DNA from: Ariolimax columbianus
Taxonomy: Eukaryota; Mollusca; Gastropoda; Stylommatophora; Arionidae
NCBI GenBank assembly: GCA_036924085.1
Contig: JAVGWX010000012.1
Coordinates: forward strand, 31,127,479-31,191,478
Direction of reading: 5' to 3'
Length of the DNA stretch: 64,000 nucleotides
Both the position numbers and the translations under genes were made by a program. Positions 23,558-33,420 of this stretch are shown piece after piece; positions within the stretch are counted from its first letter, which is position 1, and every line of letters begins with the position of its first letter. The notes under the pieces were generated by a model that saw nothing but the letters and a program-made list of their open reading frames with translations, did not search any database and was not told the DNA's origin.

Positions 23558-23800
23558 CAGGGGACAGCGTGGGCTAGTGGTTAAGCAATGCGGCTCACAA
23601 TCTGAACGTGCTGGGTTCACTCCCCATCACAGCACCGGCAGTTACCCCAGGGAAGCAAACCCTTAGAAAATGCAGGAGGAAGCAGACCCTTACATAAAAT
23701 GCATGCTGAAGTCGGATGCAATGGGCCTACAGGCGCAAAATAAAAACATAGTGCAACACACACTGCCTTGGCAAATTGAGAAGTAAGGCGAACGCAAAAA
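23558..23800 (+). mobile_element. SINE-1
   Basis: Head ggggacagcgtgggctagtg, degenerate B box, core gcatgctgaagtcggatgca, and end aaggcgaacgcaaaaat. Confidence 0.92.
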
Positions 23801-24790
23801 TTTAAAAAAAATTTTAAAACTTATCCTAACTTTTGGCTTTCTTAGCTTGTAAGCTTTTATTTCTGGTTCTACTGCTCTGGTATTTGGTTTCTCACTTGAT
23901 TGTGGATGTTGTTTTGGTGGGGCTACTCTTTTGGTTGTTCTCTTTAATACAAGGTAAGGGTCACTCCAGATTTGGCATTTCTTACATATTTCAATTAATC
24001 TTTCCTCACAATGGCACAATCAATCATGGATTTCTGATTTCTTGTCTACATCGTTTATAGGTAGGTATGTACATGCGAGAGATCTTTGTAATTGTATTGA
24101 CCAGCTCTTGTTTTCTGCAGAATCTCAGGATCCGCCTTTTGTTATCATTCAGAATACCTTTACATTTCCCAATCTCAATCACGCCTGGCTCATTCAGTGC
24201 ATAAACAATTATTTTTCTTCTTCTTCGTCGTTCATTTTCAAACTCCCACTACCATGCTCTGAAAATGGCTTCAAGTATTTCCAAGTATTTCATATGGATA
24301 TCATACCCAGCAATAGAGGTAGATTTTATTGCTGATCCGTCCGTATAGACCAGAACTGCAGATTTTGACTTCAGGATTCAGAACAGTGACTGCCTTGTAA
24401 TACTGTTAGCTGGTTTCAGTAATGTGTGTCTTAACCATTGCTAATGCCTTCTCTTTACTTCTAGTCCCCCCTGGTATCTGTTTGGTTTGTCCCACAGTTT
24501 TATATTACTGACTTTATTATATAATTTTATTCCTTCAGTTCAGTGCAAGCATCATTGTCTGTGCTAGTTCATTGTTTATTTAAGCCATTTCATAAGCAAT
24601 TGGATTTTTTTTTTTTATATTTCAAGAATTTGGTATTATGATATTGAAGGCTTTTAATAAATTTATTTTGTTGACATAAACAAGATGAAATCTTTTTTAT
24701 TACATAAATTATAATAAATCCAACTCACAATGAAAACACAATCGTTTCTTCAGTCTAAGAGAGAAAATAGAACATTTAATTTTTCTCAAT
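23801..24790. repeat. Intronic sequence with a family H copy
   Basis: 24330-24560 shares gttagctggtttcagtaatg and the following block with 9336 and 58350. A short SINE-4-like piece (ttcaaactcccactaccatg) lies at about 24235-24290. No gene is seen. Confidence 0.5.
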
Positions 24791-24801
24791 TTTTTTCTCA
24801 G

Positions 24802-24961
24802 ATGTTTAATCCGACGAGGGGCTGACATCAATATGGAAGATCATGAGGGTCTACGGGCAGATGATGTGCCAGCTTGCACTGCTGTGACAGACGATTGTAG
24901 AGAGATAATTATGTTTAACAGGAGCAAGCGACTGGAGATGCTGAGCGATTTAGTTAAGAAG
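24802..24961 (+). CDS. Ankyrin-protein exon E (end of repeat 3, degenerate repeat 4)
   Basis: The acceptor is ttttttctcag and the donor is AAGAAG|gttggt. It opens with CLIRRGADINMEDHEGLRAD, finishing repeat 3. A Cys/Asp-containing stretch and the helix SKRLEMLSDLVKK follow, so repeat 4 is degenerate or a spacer. 160 nt, phase 2 start, phase 0 end. Confidence 0.92.
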
Positions 24962-25074
24962 GTTGGTATATTTGTGAATTATTCTACTGTAGTTGTTACA
25001 GAAGGTGCCAACGTTTGAGGAGCAGATGGATGAAATGTTGTTTCATTATTCATCATGTCACTTCAGATAGCGGA

Positions 25075-25860
25075 TTCCTTAGACCTTTTCTTTTTTCTTT
25101 TTTTATTAGACTATCTCTTTCCACTTTTTTTGTTGTTACACCTTTTCTTTTTACTGTTTGTTACACCTTATCTTTTTACTTTTGTTGTGCCATCTCTTTC
25201 TACTTTTTATTAGACCTCTTTCCACTTTCTCTTAGACCTTATGTTTCCACTTTTCTTTAATCCTTGTCTTTCCACTTTTTTGTTGCACCTTCTCTTTTTA
25301 CTTTTTGCTACCCTTTCTCTCAATTACTTTTTGTTATATCTTCTCTTTCCACTTTTTATTACACCTCTTTCCACTTTTTAATTACACCTTCTCTTTCCAC
25401 TTTTTATTACACCTTCTCTTTCCACTTTTCCTTACACCGCTTTCCACTCTTCTTTAGATCTCTTTCCATCTTATTTAGACCTCTTTCCACTTTTCTTTAG
25501 TCCTTCTCTTTTAACTTATTGTTAGACCTCTTTCCACTTTTCCTTAACACCTTCTCTTACCACTTTTCTTTAGACCTTCTCTTTCCACTGTTCTTTAGAC
25601 CTTCTCTTTCAACTTTTGGTTACACTTTCCTCTTTCAACTTTTGGTTACACTTTCTCGTTCTACTTTTTGCTAGACCTTCTCTTTCCACTTTTTGTTAGA
25701 CCTCTTTCCACTTTTCCTTACACCTCTTTCCACTTTTCTTTAAACTTTCTCTTTCCACTTTTAGTTACTTATTTTTCTGATTTATATTTACACCTTCTAT
25801 TTCCATCTTCTTTTATACTTTTTTGAGTTTATTTATATTTTTTATTGGCTTCTCTTTGCC
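25075..25860. repeat. Degenerate pyrimidine-rich tandem repeat, about 25-bp period
   Basis: Recurring cttctctttccacttttt with variable links (gttacac, ctttagac). The + strand is pyrimidine-rich through to the acceptor region of exon F. Confidence 0.85.
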
Positions 25861-26063
25861 CATTTTTTTAAAGTATCTTTTACTTTTTCTAATATTTATT
25901 CTACTTTTTTTAAAGTATTTTTTTTCAGTATCGCTGGGCTCTTTGAAGTGTATTCTAGACTTTTCATTTTCAACTATTCCCTATTCTTTCCAAAACTGTT
26001 TCATTGCCAGTATATCATTTCTGTTTTTATGCATGAATTGAAACTTTTCTATCTTAATTCTAG

Positions 26064-26158
26064 GGTGAGGTAGTTTCCAGCCAGCTCTTGCCCTCAGATT
26101 TATGTGTGGTGGATGGCGATGGGAACACACTGATCATGATCGCTGCAGCTTTCAACAG
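26064..26158 (+). CDS. Ankyrin-protein exon F (ankyrin repeat 5, first half)
   Basis: The acceptor is cttaattctag and the donor is AACAG|gtgggg. It encodes GEVVSSQLLPSDLCVVDGDG then NTLIMIAAAFNR. DGDGNTLIMIAAAFNR matches the first helix of an ankyrin repeat. 95 nt, phase 0 start, phase 2 end. Confidence 0.92.
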
Positions 26159-26454
26159 GTGGGGAAGGTTCTGTTGTTTAGTTTTGGGGAAGTTTGAGGT
26201 TTACCCTTAAATTCAGTGGTTCTCAGATAGTTAACTTAACGTCCATATACTGGTTTAGAAGACTCTGCAGACCACCACCACCACAATGGTGAATTGCAAT
26301 AGGACGGCAGGGTTGATGGAAAGATTCATAGACAATCAAGAAATTAGGAACATTTTCCAAAATTTTGTCATAAGACATGTTATTTTAGTAACAACAATCA
26401 CAAAGACAAAGGTACTACTAAGCACTTGGAAAATGTTACACCACACTATATCTT
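26159..26454. other. No gene recognised
   Basis: Intronic sequence containing a LINE 3'-tail-like piece (gttaacttaacgtccatata, ctggtttagaagactctgca) at about 26220-26275. Confidence 0.5.
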
Positions 26455-26755
26455 CCTCTTCTTCTTTCATTCTCAATATCCCGCTACCAAGCCCTGAAAA
26501 GGTCTTTGCAAGTAGCAGGATGTTGTCCGGAGAACGGAATGCGATGTTTGCGCCTTTCGGTCCAACACATCCCACTTCAGCAGGTATTTTTTAGTACCGA
26601 TTTAGCCTCTTTCTGATCCCTTCTCCTTAACCAGTCTGCCCTGTTGTAGCCTGTTATCCAGGATCTCCAAGTGGAGGTGTTGAAGGGTCTTGAAAGCTCT
26701 GGGTCGCTGACTGCTACAGCTCATGCACTGCTCAGCATTGTGATCCTAAGCCCCA
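26455..26755 (-). mobile_element. SINE-4 copy, internally deleted
   Basis: Family match from cattctcaatatcccgctac to ctgctcagcattgtgatcct with several small deletions. Confidence 0.85.
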
Positions 26756-27114
26756 CTATAGGAACCTTTGCTGCTTTACAAACACCCACTCATACAAACA
26801 TTGTCATTTATAACCAGAACCCTTGCATACAAACGCAAGATACTCTTTTAACCATTTTCTTATCAACTTCCACTGCGAGCTAATAACCCAAGGACATGAT
26901 AGAGACCATGATATTTGTAAAGATCACATAAGAGTAATTCTTCAACAACACAGACTTACAAAGACCGACACAACACACTTAGCCCAAGTACAACAACCTA
27001 AGCTCCCCACAGGAACTCACCAGAACCATCACCAGGACAACTGAACTGAACCTCACAAATAGGACTTGCTGAAAGTGGATGCACTGGTCCAAAAGGTGTA
27101 GGTGTGTCAATACA
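26756..27114. other. No gene recognised
   Basis: A- and C-rich intronic sequence. Nothing was recognised. Confidence 0.5.
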
Positions 27115-27275
27115 ATCAAATGTTCACAAAATGGATTCTACACTCAAACGAAATATCAGTTGTGCCATACAACAATAAAATGTTCACATAATGTATTCTA
27201 CACTCAAACAAAATAGTTTGCATACAACAATAAAATGTTCACATAATGGATTCTACACTCAAACAAAATATCTAT
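27115..27275. repeat. Short tandem repeat, 3 copies of about 60 bp
   Basis: aaaatgttcacataatggat with ctacactcaaacaaaata recurs three times just upstream of exon G. Confidence 0.85.
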
Positions 27276-27340
27276 ATCAGACACTTAAATAAAAGTTCAA
27301 CTACAATCTGTCCTATTTATGTATCCATTCTGTATGGCAG

Positions 27341-27472
27341 GTTTCAAACCCTGCACTGCTTGCTTGATACCAGCAAGTCTACCATGAATGCACAACACAG
27401 CAAAACTGGAATGACAGCCTTAGCGTTATCAGCCAAGTTGGGCAATGTGGAAGCTGTGACAATCCTCCTCAG
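27341..27472 (+). CDS. Ankyrin-protein exon G (ankyrin repeats 5-6)
   Basis: The acceptor is ctgtatggcag. The exon encodes FQTLHCLLDTSKSTMNAQHS then KTGMTALALSAKLGNVEAV and TILLR. The donor is CTCCTCAG|gtagga. About the last ten exonic bases and the start of the intron are the first unit of the 27-bp array that fills the following intron. Reading through the donor gives an immediate TAG stop. 132 nt, phase 2 to phase 2. Confidence 0.94.
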
Positions 27473-28350
27473 GTAGGATATTTGTGTGGCCCTCCTTGGG
27501 TATGATTTTTGTGTGGCCCTCCTTGGGTATGATTTTTGTGTGGCCCTCCTCAGGTATGATATTTGTGTGGCCCTCCTCAGGTAGGATATTTGTGTGGCCC
27601 TCCTTGGGTATGATTTTTGTGTGGCCCTCCTTGGGTATGATTTTTGTGTGGCCCTCCTCAGGTATGATATTTGTGTGGCCCTCCTCAGGTAGGATATTTG
27701 TGTGGCCCTCCTTGGGTATGATTTTTGTGTGGCCCTCCTTGGGTATGATTTTTGTGTGGCCCTCCTCAGGTATGATATTTGTGTGGCCCTCCTCAGGTAT
27801 GATATTTGTGTGGCCCTCCTTGGGTATGATTTTTGTGTGGCCCTCCTCAGGTATGATATTTGTGTGGCCCTCCTTGTGTATGATATTTGTGTGGCCCTCC
27901 TTGGGTATGATTTTTGTGTGGCCCTCCTCAGGTATGATATTTGTGTGGCCCTCCTCAGGTATGATATTTGTGTGGCCCTCCTTGGGTATGATTTTTGTGT
28001 GGCCCTCCTCAGGTATGATATTTGTGTGGCCCTCCTTGTGTATGATATTTGTGTGGCCCTCCTTGGGTATGATTTTTGTGTGGCCCTCCTCAGGTATGAT
28101 ATTTGTGTGGCCCTCCTTGTGTATGATATTTGTGTGGCCCTCCTTGGGTATGATTTTTGTGGCCCTCCTCAGGTATGATATTTGTGTGACCCTCCTCAGG
28201 TATGATATTTGTGTGGCCCTCCTTGGGTATGATATTTGTGTGACCTTCCTCAGGTATGATATTTGTGTGACCCTCCTTGGGTATGATTTTTGTGTGGCCA
28301 TTCCCAGGTATGATTTTTGTGTGGCCCTCCTCAGGTGTGATATTTGTGTG
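27463..28350 (+). repeat. 27-bp minisatellite built on the exon G splice donor, about 33 copies
   Basis: The unit is ccctcctcaggtatgatatt followed by tgtgtgg. The first copy straddles the exon/intron boundary at 27472/27473 (cctcctcag|gtaggatattt). About half the units keep CAG|gtatga and the others have TGG|gtatga or TGT|gtatga. The 9-codon unit yields long artefactual ORFs on both strands. Confidence 0.95.
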
Positions 28351-28429
28351 TGATTCATTACAGCTCAGCTTGTTGAAATACCCTAGGGGATCACTAGGAG
28401 AAAAGAAATGGCCTCTGAAGAACATAGTC

Positions 28430-28720
28430 TATAAGAGGCCGAGAACTGTAACCTGCCAGGCATATCATAATAGAGGACTATGGAGGGCTGTGTCTGGGGC
28501 TGGCTACTCCATCCTGTAACACTATAAGACAGTCTATAAAAGATTGAGAACCCACCAGGCATATCATAATAGAAGACTAAGGAGGGTTGTATCTGGGGCT
28601 GACTACCACATCCTGTAACATAAGCCACAAGAAAAATAGAGCTTTTCAAAACTGTATGATAGAAGAGGAGCAACTGAGTCAGTAAGGAATGCTTCTGTCC
28701 AAGTGGAACTAGAAGCGTTA
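28430..28720 (+). repeat. Dispersed family I, two partial tandem copies
   Basis: The block with accaggcatatcataatagaag appears at about 28440 and 28545. Similar sequence occurs at 10990, 29580, 52740 and 57055. Confidence 0.7.
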
Positions 28721-28873
28721 AGTTACGTAGATTGATGTTTTTGTATTTATGCCCAAACAAATATGACTTGCCCTTGTTCATGCTATTATTAGTGTCCAAG
28801 AAAACAAACTCATTCAACAGCTTTTCTGTGGTTTCCTTAAACTGCCAAGACTCTCACTTCTGCTTCCATGTAG

Positions 28874-28901
28874 CCCCCCCCCCCCCCCCCCCCCCCCCCG
28901 G
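28874..28901. repeat. Poly-C tract, 28 C
   Basis: Uninterrupted run of 28 cytosines directly before a family E copy. The true length may differ, since homopolymers are error-prone in assemblies. Confidence 0.85.
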
Positions 28902-29130
28902 AACAGGCTGTTTTTGTGGCAGCCTGGCTAACAAGGTGAGGTATCAACATGATCTCCGTAGTAGTGAGTGGCACACAGATGAAGCCAAGCATAGCACAAC
29001 CACCTGGAAGAACCCGGTACACCTTCTTCAGCACGCTTTGGATGTGAGGAAAGCTACTGCAACCTGCCACTCAACATCCTTTTCAGGGTGCACAAAAGAG
29101 TAAACGTACTCATTGTGGGCATTAGAAAAA
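28902..29130 (+). repeat. Family E, 5'-truncated at the poly-C tract
   Basis: Matches 19250-19480: ggaacaggctgtttttgtgg, gatgaagccaagcatagcac and ttcagggtgcacaaaagagt. Confidence 0.85.
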
Positions 29131-29785
29131 ACAACAACCCAGTAGATGTGCTGGTCTTCTTCTTCTTGTTCACCATATTGTATTATTATGTCTACATGTG
29201 CATTAGTTATGTGGATAAATTACTGTGGTGGAGAGTTCTTCAAGACTCCCAAATGGCTGTGTGTAGAGTTGATCTCTGTGGGTCAGTACTCAGTATACAA
29301 TTGATTATGCATACAATAGTATTGTAGGGCATGTTTGGTTGTCTGTTCTGCTTGTCCACATACACATGATTGATAGGACCAGTTTGAGTCTGTAAATGGT
29401 TATTTAATCTTATGTCTTGTTCTCATGCATGCGAAACAGGATCACCTCTCCACTCGATCAAAGCAGTGATAGTTGTCTCTTACTTTGTGACTTTCCTTAT
29501 GGCTTGGATTGTGGTCATTTTCTGGGAGAGTATTGTTTGGATGTAATTGTGATACCCGAACTGGACAATGGTAACTTTCCATGCATGTCATAAGGAGACT
29601 AAAATGAGTTGTGCACGTAGCTTACAACTTCACCATGTAAAACATTATGCTACAGAAATCACAACTGCAAAGTATGGTGATCCTATGCTCTGGGTGGAAT
29701 AATAAAGTGGCAAGAATTTTTTCAAAATGCAAACTTGCTCACACGGACATTACGTGTTCTAGGAGGGAAAAACAGTGTTTGAGGT
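29131..29785. other. No gene recognised
   Basis: Intronic sequence. A family I-like fragment lies near 29575-29645. Nothing else was recognised. Confidence 0.45.
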
Positions 29786-29793
29786 CAGGAGTT

Positions 29794-30068
29794 TGTTTGT
29801 TTGTTTGTTTTTTTTGTTTTTTTTTGTGTTTGCCTTATTTCTCTAATCCCCAAGGCGGTGTGCGTTGCACTGTGGTTTTTATTTGCGCCTGTCGGCCCAG
29901 TGCATCTCACTTCAGCATGCATTTTATGTAAGAGTTTTCTTCCTCCTGCATTTTCTAAGGGTTTGCTTCCCCGGGGTAACGGCCGGTGCTTTGATGGGGA
30001 TCGAACCCAGCACCTTCTTGTTGTGAGCCGTGCCACTTAACCACTAGGCCACGCCGTCCCCTGTCGGA
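29794..30068 (-). mobile_element. SINE-1 with short target-site duplication
   Basis: A (TTTG)n/T-rich tail at left and the tRNA-like head at right (ggggatcgaacccagcacct). caggagtt occurs at 29786-29793 and 30069-30076. Confidence 0.93.
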
Positions 30069-30379
30069 CAGGAGTTAAAAATAAACAGTTGACAGAAGTG
30101 TATCCATTAATCAGTCAAAATCTTGTCAGCTGCCTGTGGGGCATAGATAGATCTTCAACAAATCGTGTCAATACATTAAATATTGACCTTGCTATATCTG
30201 TTGAAATTTGTATGGCTTAATGTTTCTACAGGATAATGTAACCCACCTCATGCACAACTCTCCTTAGTCACCTTCAATGACATGCCAGTCAAGTTACAGT
30301 TTTACTGATCTGTGCTCGCTTTTCAGGCTGTAGTAACACATGGGCAGAATTGTATGTCTTACAAAGTAAATTTGGGAGC

Positions 30380-30570
30380 CAAGACTAGGGTCAGTTGAAA
30401 CATACAGACCAAGACTTCAATCCACATCCTAGCCTTGTTCCTGGAAACATCATGTGTTACAACAACCTGAACCAATCAGCTTACAGGGAAGCCTTGAATT
30501 ACACTAAAGCCAGTATCATCTAGATCCACCTTCTTCAGCACACCTTGGGACATAAGAAGAACTGTAACAT
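30380..30570 (+). repeat. Family E-related, divergent
   Basis: Shares the gggtcagttgaaacatacag, cctggaaacatcatgtgtta and ccaccttcttcagcacacct landmarks with family E. 30077-30379 is unrecognised. Confidence 0.6.
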
Positions 30571-30840
30571 GGTATCAAAAATGAGCTGACAACAGCCAGC
30601 GACTCATAGCTGGCTGTTTGCATCAGGTTCAGCGAACTAGAGCTGGCCAAGATCCTATTCTGCCTTCAAGTGGCGGCCCTAGAAAAAGGCTGCGCTATTG
30701 CAGTCTGACAAAGATAATTGGATTCGCAGTGGAAAGGCAAACCCAGCACCCAAAAAGACAGCTGAAACCGGATGTCTTAGACCGAAAGGTGAAGATATCG
30801 CAGCCTCACTGTAAACTATGACACATCATCACATCATTTT
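30571..30840 (+). repeat. SINE-4-related subfamily
   Basis: gagctgacaacagccagcga, gaccgaaaggtgaagatatc and actgtaaactatgacacatc match SINE-4 landmarks in order, with a different head. The copies at 48550 and 41320 are closer relatives. Confidence 0.65.
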
Positions 30841-30928
30841 CAGGAAGAACACTGAAGAAGAATTCACAACATTGAAATTGAAGACAAAACTTTCAACAGT
30901 GATGTCATAGATACTGTGTTAAGAAAAT

Positions 30929-31350
30929 ACAGATGGGTTGCTCATGTTGGCATGTCTGACCCAACAGATGGGTTGCTCATGTTGACATGTCTGACCCAAC
31001 AGATGGGTTGTTCATGTTGGCATGTCTGACAACAGATGGGTTGTTCATGTTGGCATGTCTGACAACAGATGGGTTGCTCATGTTGGCATGTCTGACCCCA
31101 ACAGATGGGTTGTTCATGTTGGCATGTCTGACAACAGATGGGTTGTTCATGTTGGCATGTCTGACCCCAACAGATGGGTTGTTCATGTTGGCATGTCTGA
31201 CCCCAACAGATGGGTTGTTCATGTTGGCATGTCTGACAACAGATGGTTTGTTCATGTTGGCATGTCTGACCCCAACAGATGGATTGTTCATGTTGGCATG
31301 TCTGACAACAGATGGGTTGACAATGTTGGCATGCCTGACAACAGATGGTC
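30929..31350. repeat. 33/36-bp minisatellite, about 12 copies
   Basis: Unit gttgttcatgttggcatgtc with tgacaacagatggg or tgaccccaacagatggg. Both lengths are multiples of three, hence the ORFs on both strands. Confidence 0.95.
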
Positions 31351-31439
31351 ACAATAAGTGATGTTTTAGTGGTCCTACATCTATAATTCACGACTTGGTC
31401 ACTCACTATTGATATTGGTAGATGGATTGGCATCGAGTC

Positions 31440-31640
31440 AAATTATGTCTGAATACCAGGATCACCGATTATAGATATAACTAGGAGACATACGCCCAAT
31501 TATAGATATAACTAGGAGACATATGCACATACACAGACAGAGAAAGAGAGAGATGGAGAGAGAGAGAAAGAAAGAAAGAGAGAGGTGTGTAACATATGAA
31601 CCCACAAAATATAATAATGGTCTTTTTTTTCCCATTGCAG
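31440..31640. repeat. Short duplication and GA-rich microsatellite
   Basis: attatagatataactaggag is present twice (31470 and 31500). A gagagaaagaaagaaagaga tract lies at 31530-31585. Confidence 0.8.
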
Positions 31641-31853
31641 TGGATTGTCAGGGGTGGATTGTGAATTTATAGGATGGAGTAATGATTTATATTCCATCTT
31701 ATCCCTCCCCAAAGTAGAAAAAGAAAAATCTTACCAGGTTCTCGATCCCATGTTCCCCTTAGAGACTTGTTCCAAAACAGTAGTCATCCATTCCTCTATT
31801 ATTTATGTACCAGATATGTTATTTCTCGTTGACCAAATAATTATTGTTTGCAG

Positions 31854-31974
31854 GCACAGGGCTTGCCCCACCATAGCTGACATGGCTGGCTACCTTCCAC
31901 TTCACCATGCTGTCATGAACAACCATGAGAATGTTGTTGACGTTTTCTTGGACTATTTCCCGGACACATACTTG
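31854..31974 (+). CDS. Ankyrin-protein exon H (ankyrin repeats 6-7)
   Basis: The acceptor is ttattgtttgcag and the donor is TACTTG|gtatgg. It encodes HRACPTIADMAGYLPLHHAV then MNNHENVVDVFLDYFPDTYL. GYLPLHHAVMNNHENVVDVFLD is a full ankyrin helix pair. It joins the previous exon in phase 2 and ends in phase 0, whereas the next recognised exon needs a phase-2 partner. Confidence 0.93.
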
Positions 31975-32012
31975 GTATGGTTTAGTTGTATATGTTGCTA
32001 CTATATGTCTGT

Positions 32013-32105
32013 TATACACGTAACAGGAGCATTGGAGCTATTCTACACATAACAGGAGCATTGGAGCTATTCTACATATAACAAGGGCATGGGAACTATT
32101 GACAA
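32013..32105. repeat. 30-bp short repeat, about 3 copies
   Basis: acataacaggagcattggag followed by ctattctac recurs directly after exon H. Confidence 0.8.
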
Positions 32106-32191
32106 GTAAATCAACAGCGAATTCTATTCTACCCACATAAGACGTCAGTAGATCTCAGTCAGGATTCAAATTCACAACACTGAGAACATTC

Positions 32192-32550
32192 TTCTTCTTC
32201 TTCTTTGTTTGTTCTCAATCTCCCACTACCAAATCCTGAAAGGGTAAGTAGCAGAATGTAGTCCAGAGAATGGAATGCGCTGTGGCGTAGTTTACAGCTT
32301 GGCTGTGATATTTGCACCTTTCGGTCCAACACTCCGACTTCAGCAAGCATTTTTTGAGTACCGGATTAGCATTCCCTCTTCAATCCCTTCTCCATAGCCA
32401 GTCTGCCCTGCTGCAGCCTGTTATCCAGGATCACTGCGTGGAGGTGTAGAAGGGTCTTGGCAGCTATGGTTCGATGGCCCTGACGCTAGAAGTCAGCTAT
32501 GGGTGGCTGACCACTGCAGCTCATGCGCTGCTCAGCATCTTGATCCCACC
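32192..32550 (-). mobile_element. SINE-4, full length, with target-site duplication
   Basis: gagaacattc occurs at 32182-32191 and 32551-32560. The body runs from gttctcaatctcccactacc to agcatcttgatcccacc. Confidence 0.92.
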
Positions 32551-32627
32551 GAGAACATTCAAGTTGAACTTGGGATGAATTCCTCCGCCTTTTTGATGGG
32601 GAAAAAACACATAATCAGACTTATTTT

Positions 32628-32775
32628 CTTCTTCTGAATTTGTTCTCAATCTTCCGCTACCAAGCCCCAAACAGGGCTTTGCAAGTAGCAGGATGTAGTC
32701 CGAAAAACGGAATGTGTTGTCGCTAGTTTACAGCTGGACTGCGATGTTTGCACCTTTCGGTCTGATCAGAGGCTT
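32628..32775 (-). mobile_element. SINE-4, truncated
   Basis: Only the tail-proximal part remains (gttctcaatcttccgctacc to gtttgcacctttcggtctga). Confidence 0.75.
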
Positions 32776-32849
32776 TTATCTACTAACACAAGAGAAAAAT
32801 TTGGTCAAAACATTCAATTATTAGATTCATCATCACCTCAAGCTGGTTG

Positions 32850-32930
32850 AAATGGACAAGAAACCTGTCTAACAACCAGGAGGTTGTGTGTTCGATACCC
32901 AAGTTTGACAGGGAAAGAAAAAACATAATA
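32850..32930 (+). repeat. tRNA-like SINE fragment
   Basis: aacaaccaggaggttgtgtg followed by ttcgataccc resembles the anticodon-to-TPsiC part of a tRNA. A weak A box may lie upstream. Confidence 0.4.
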
Positions 32931-33039
32931 GGAGGATGACTAAAGGTGTGGTGTATATTTGTTGGAGACCTATGCTTTACTAGAATCTGAGAGGGTTTTG
33001 ATTGATTTATTGGGGATGATGACTCTGGTCATGATCAAG

Positions 33040-33420
33040 TATCTGATTTTACAATAGTTTCAACAGTCATGTTTTTGACTTTACAACAGCTCCAACAAAG
33101 TCATATTTGAGACTTTATGATACCTCCAACAAAGTCATGTCTATGACTTTACAATACATCCAACAAAATCATGCCTGTGACTTTACAATACCCCCAACAA
33201 AGTCATGTCTGTGACTTTACAATACCTCCAAGAAAGTCATGTCTATGACACCACCACCAAGAAAGTCATGTATGTGACTTTACAATATCTCCAACAAAAT
33301 CATGTCTGTACCTTTACAATACCTCCAACAAAATCATGTCTGACTTTATGATACCTCCAACAAAGTCTTGTCTGGGACTTTAGCTCCAACAGTCATGTCT
33401 TGGACTTTCTTTATGAGAGC
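33040..33420. repeat. About 34-bp minisatellite, about 11 degenerate copies
   Basis: Repeats of caacaaagtcatgtctgtga followed by ctttacaatacctc with variable truncation. Confidence 0.92.

Noticed and set aside
27429..28425. ORFs of up to 309 residues on both strands
   Set aside because: Read-through of the 27-bp donor-derived array. The real exon frame stops immediately after the donor.
30942..31433. Cys-rich repeat protein ORF on the - strand
   Set aside because: The 33/36-bp minisatellite yields similar ORFs on both strands. No splice or start evidence.
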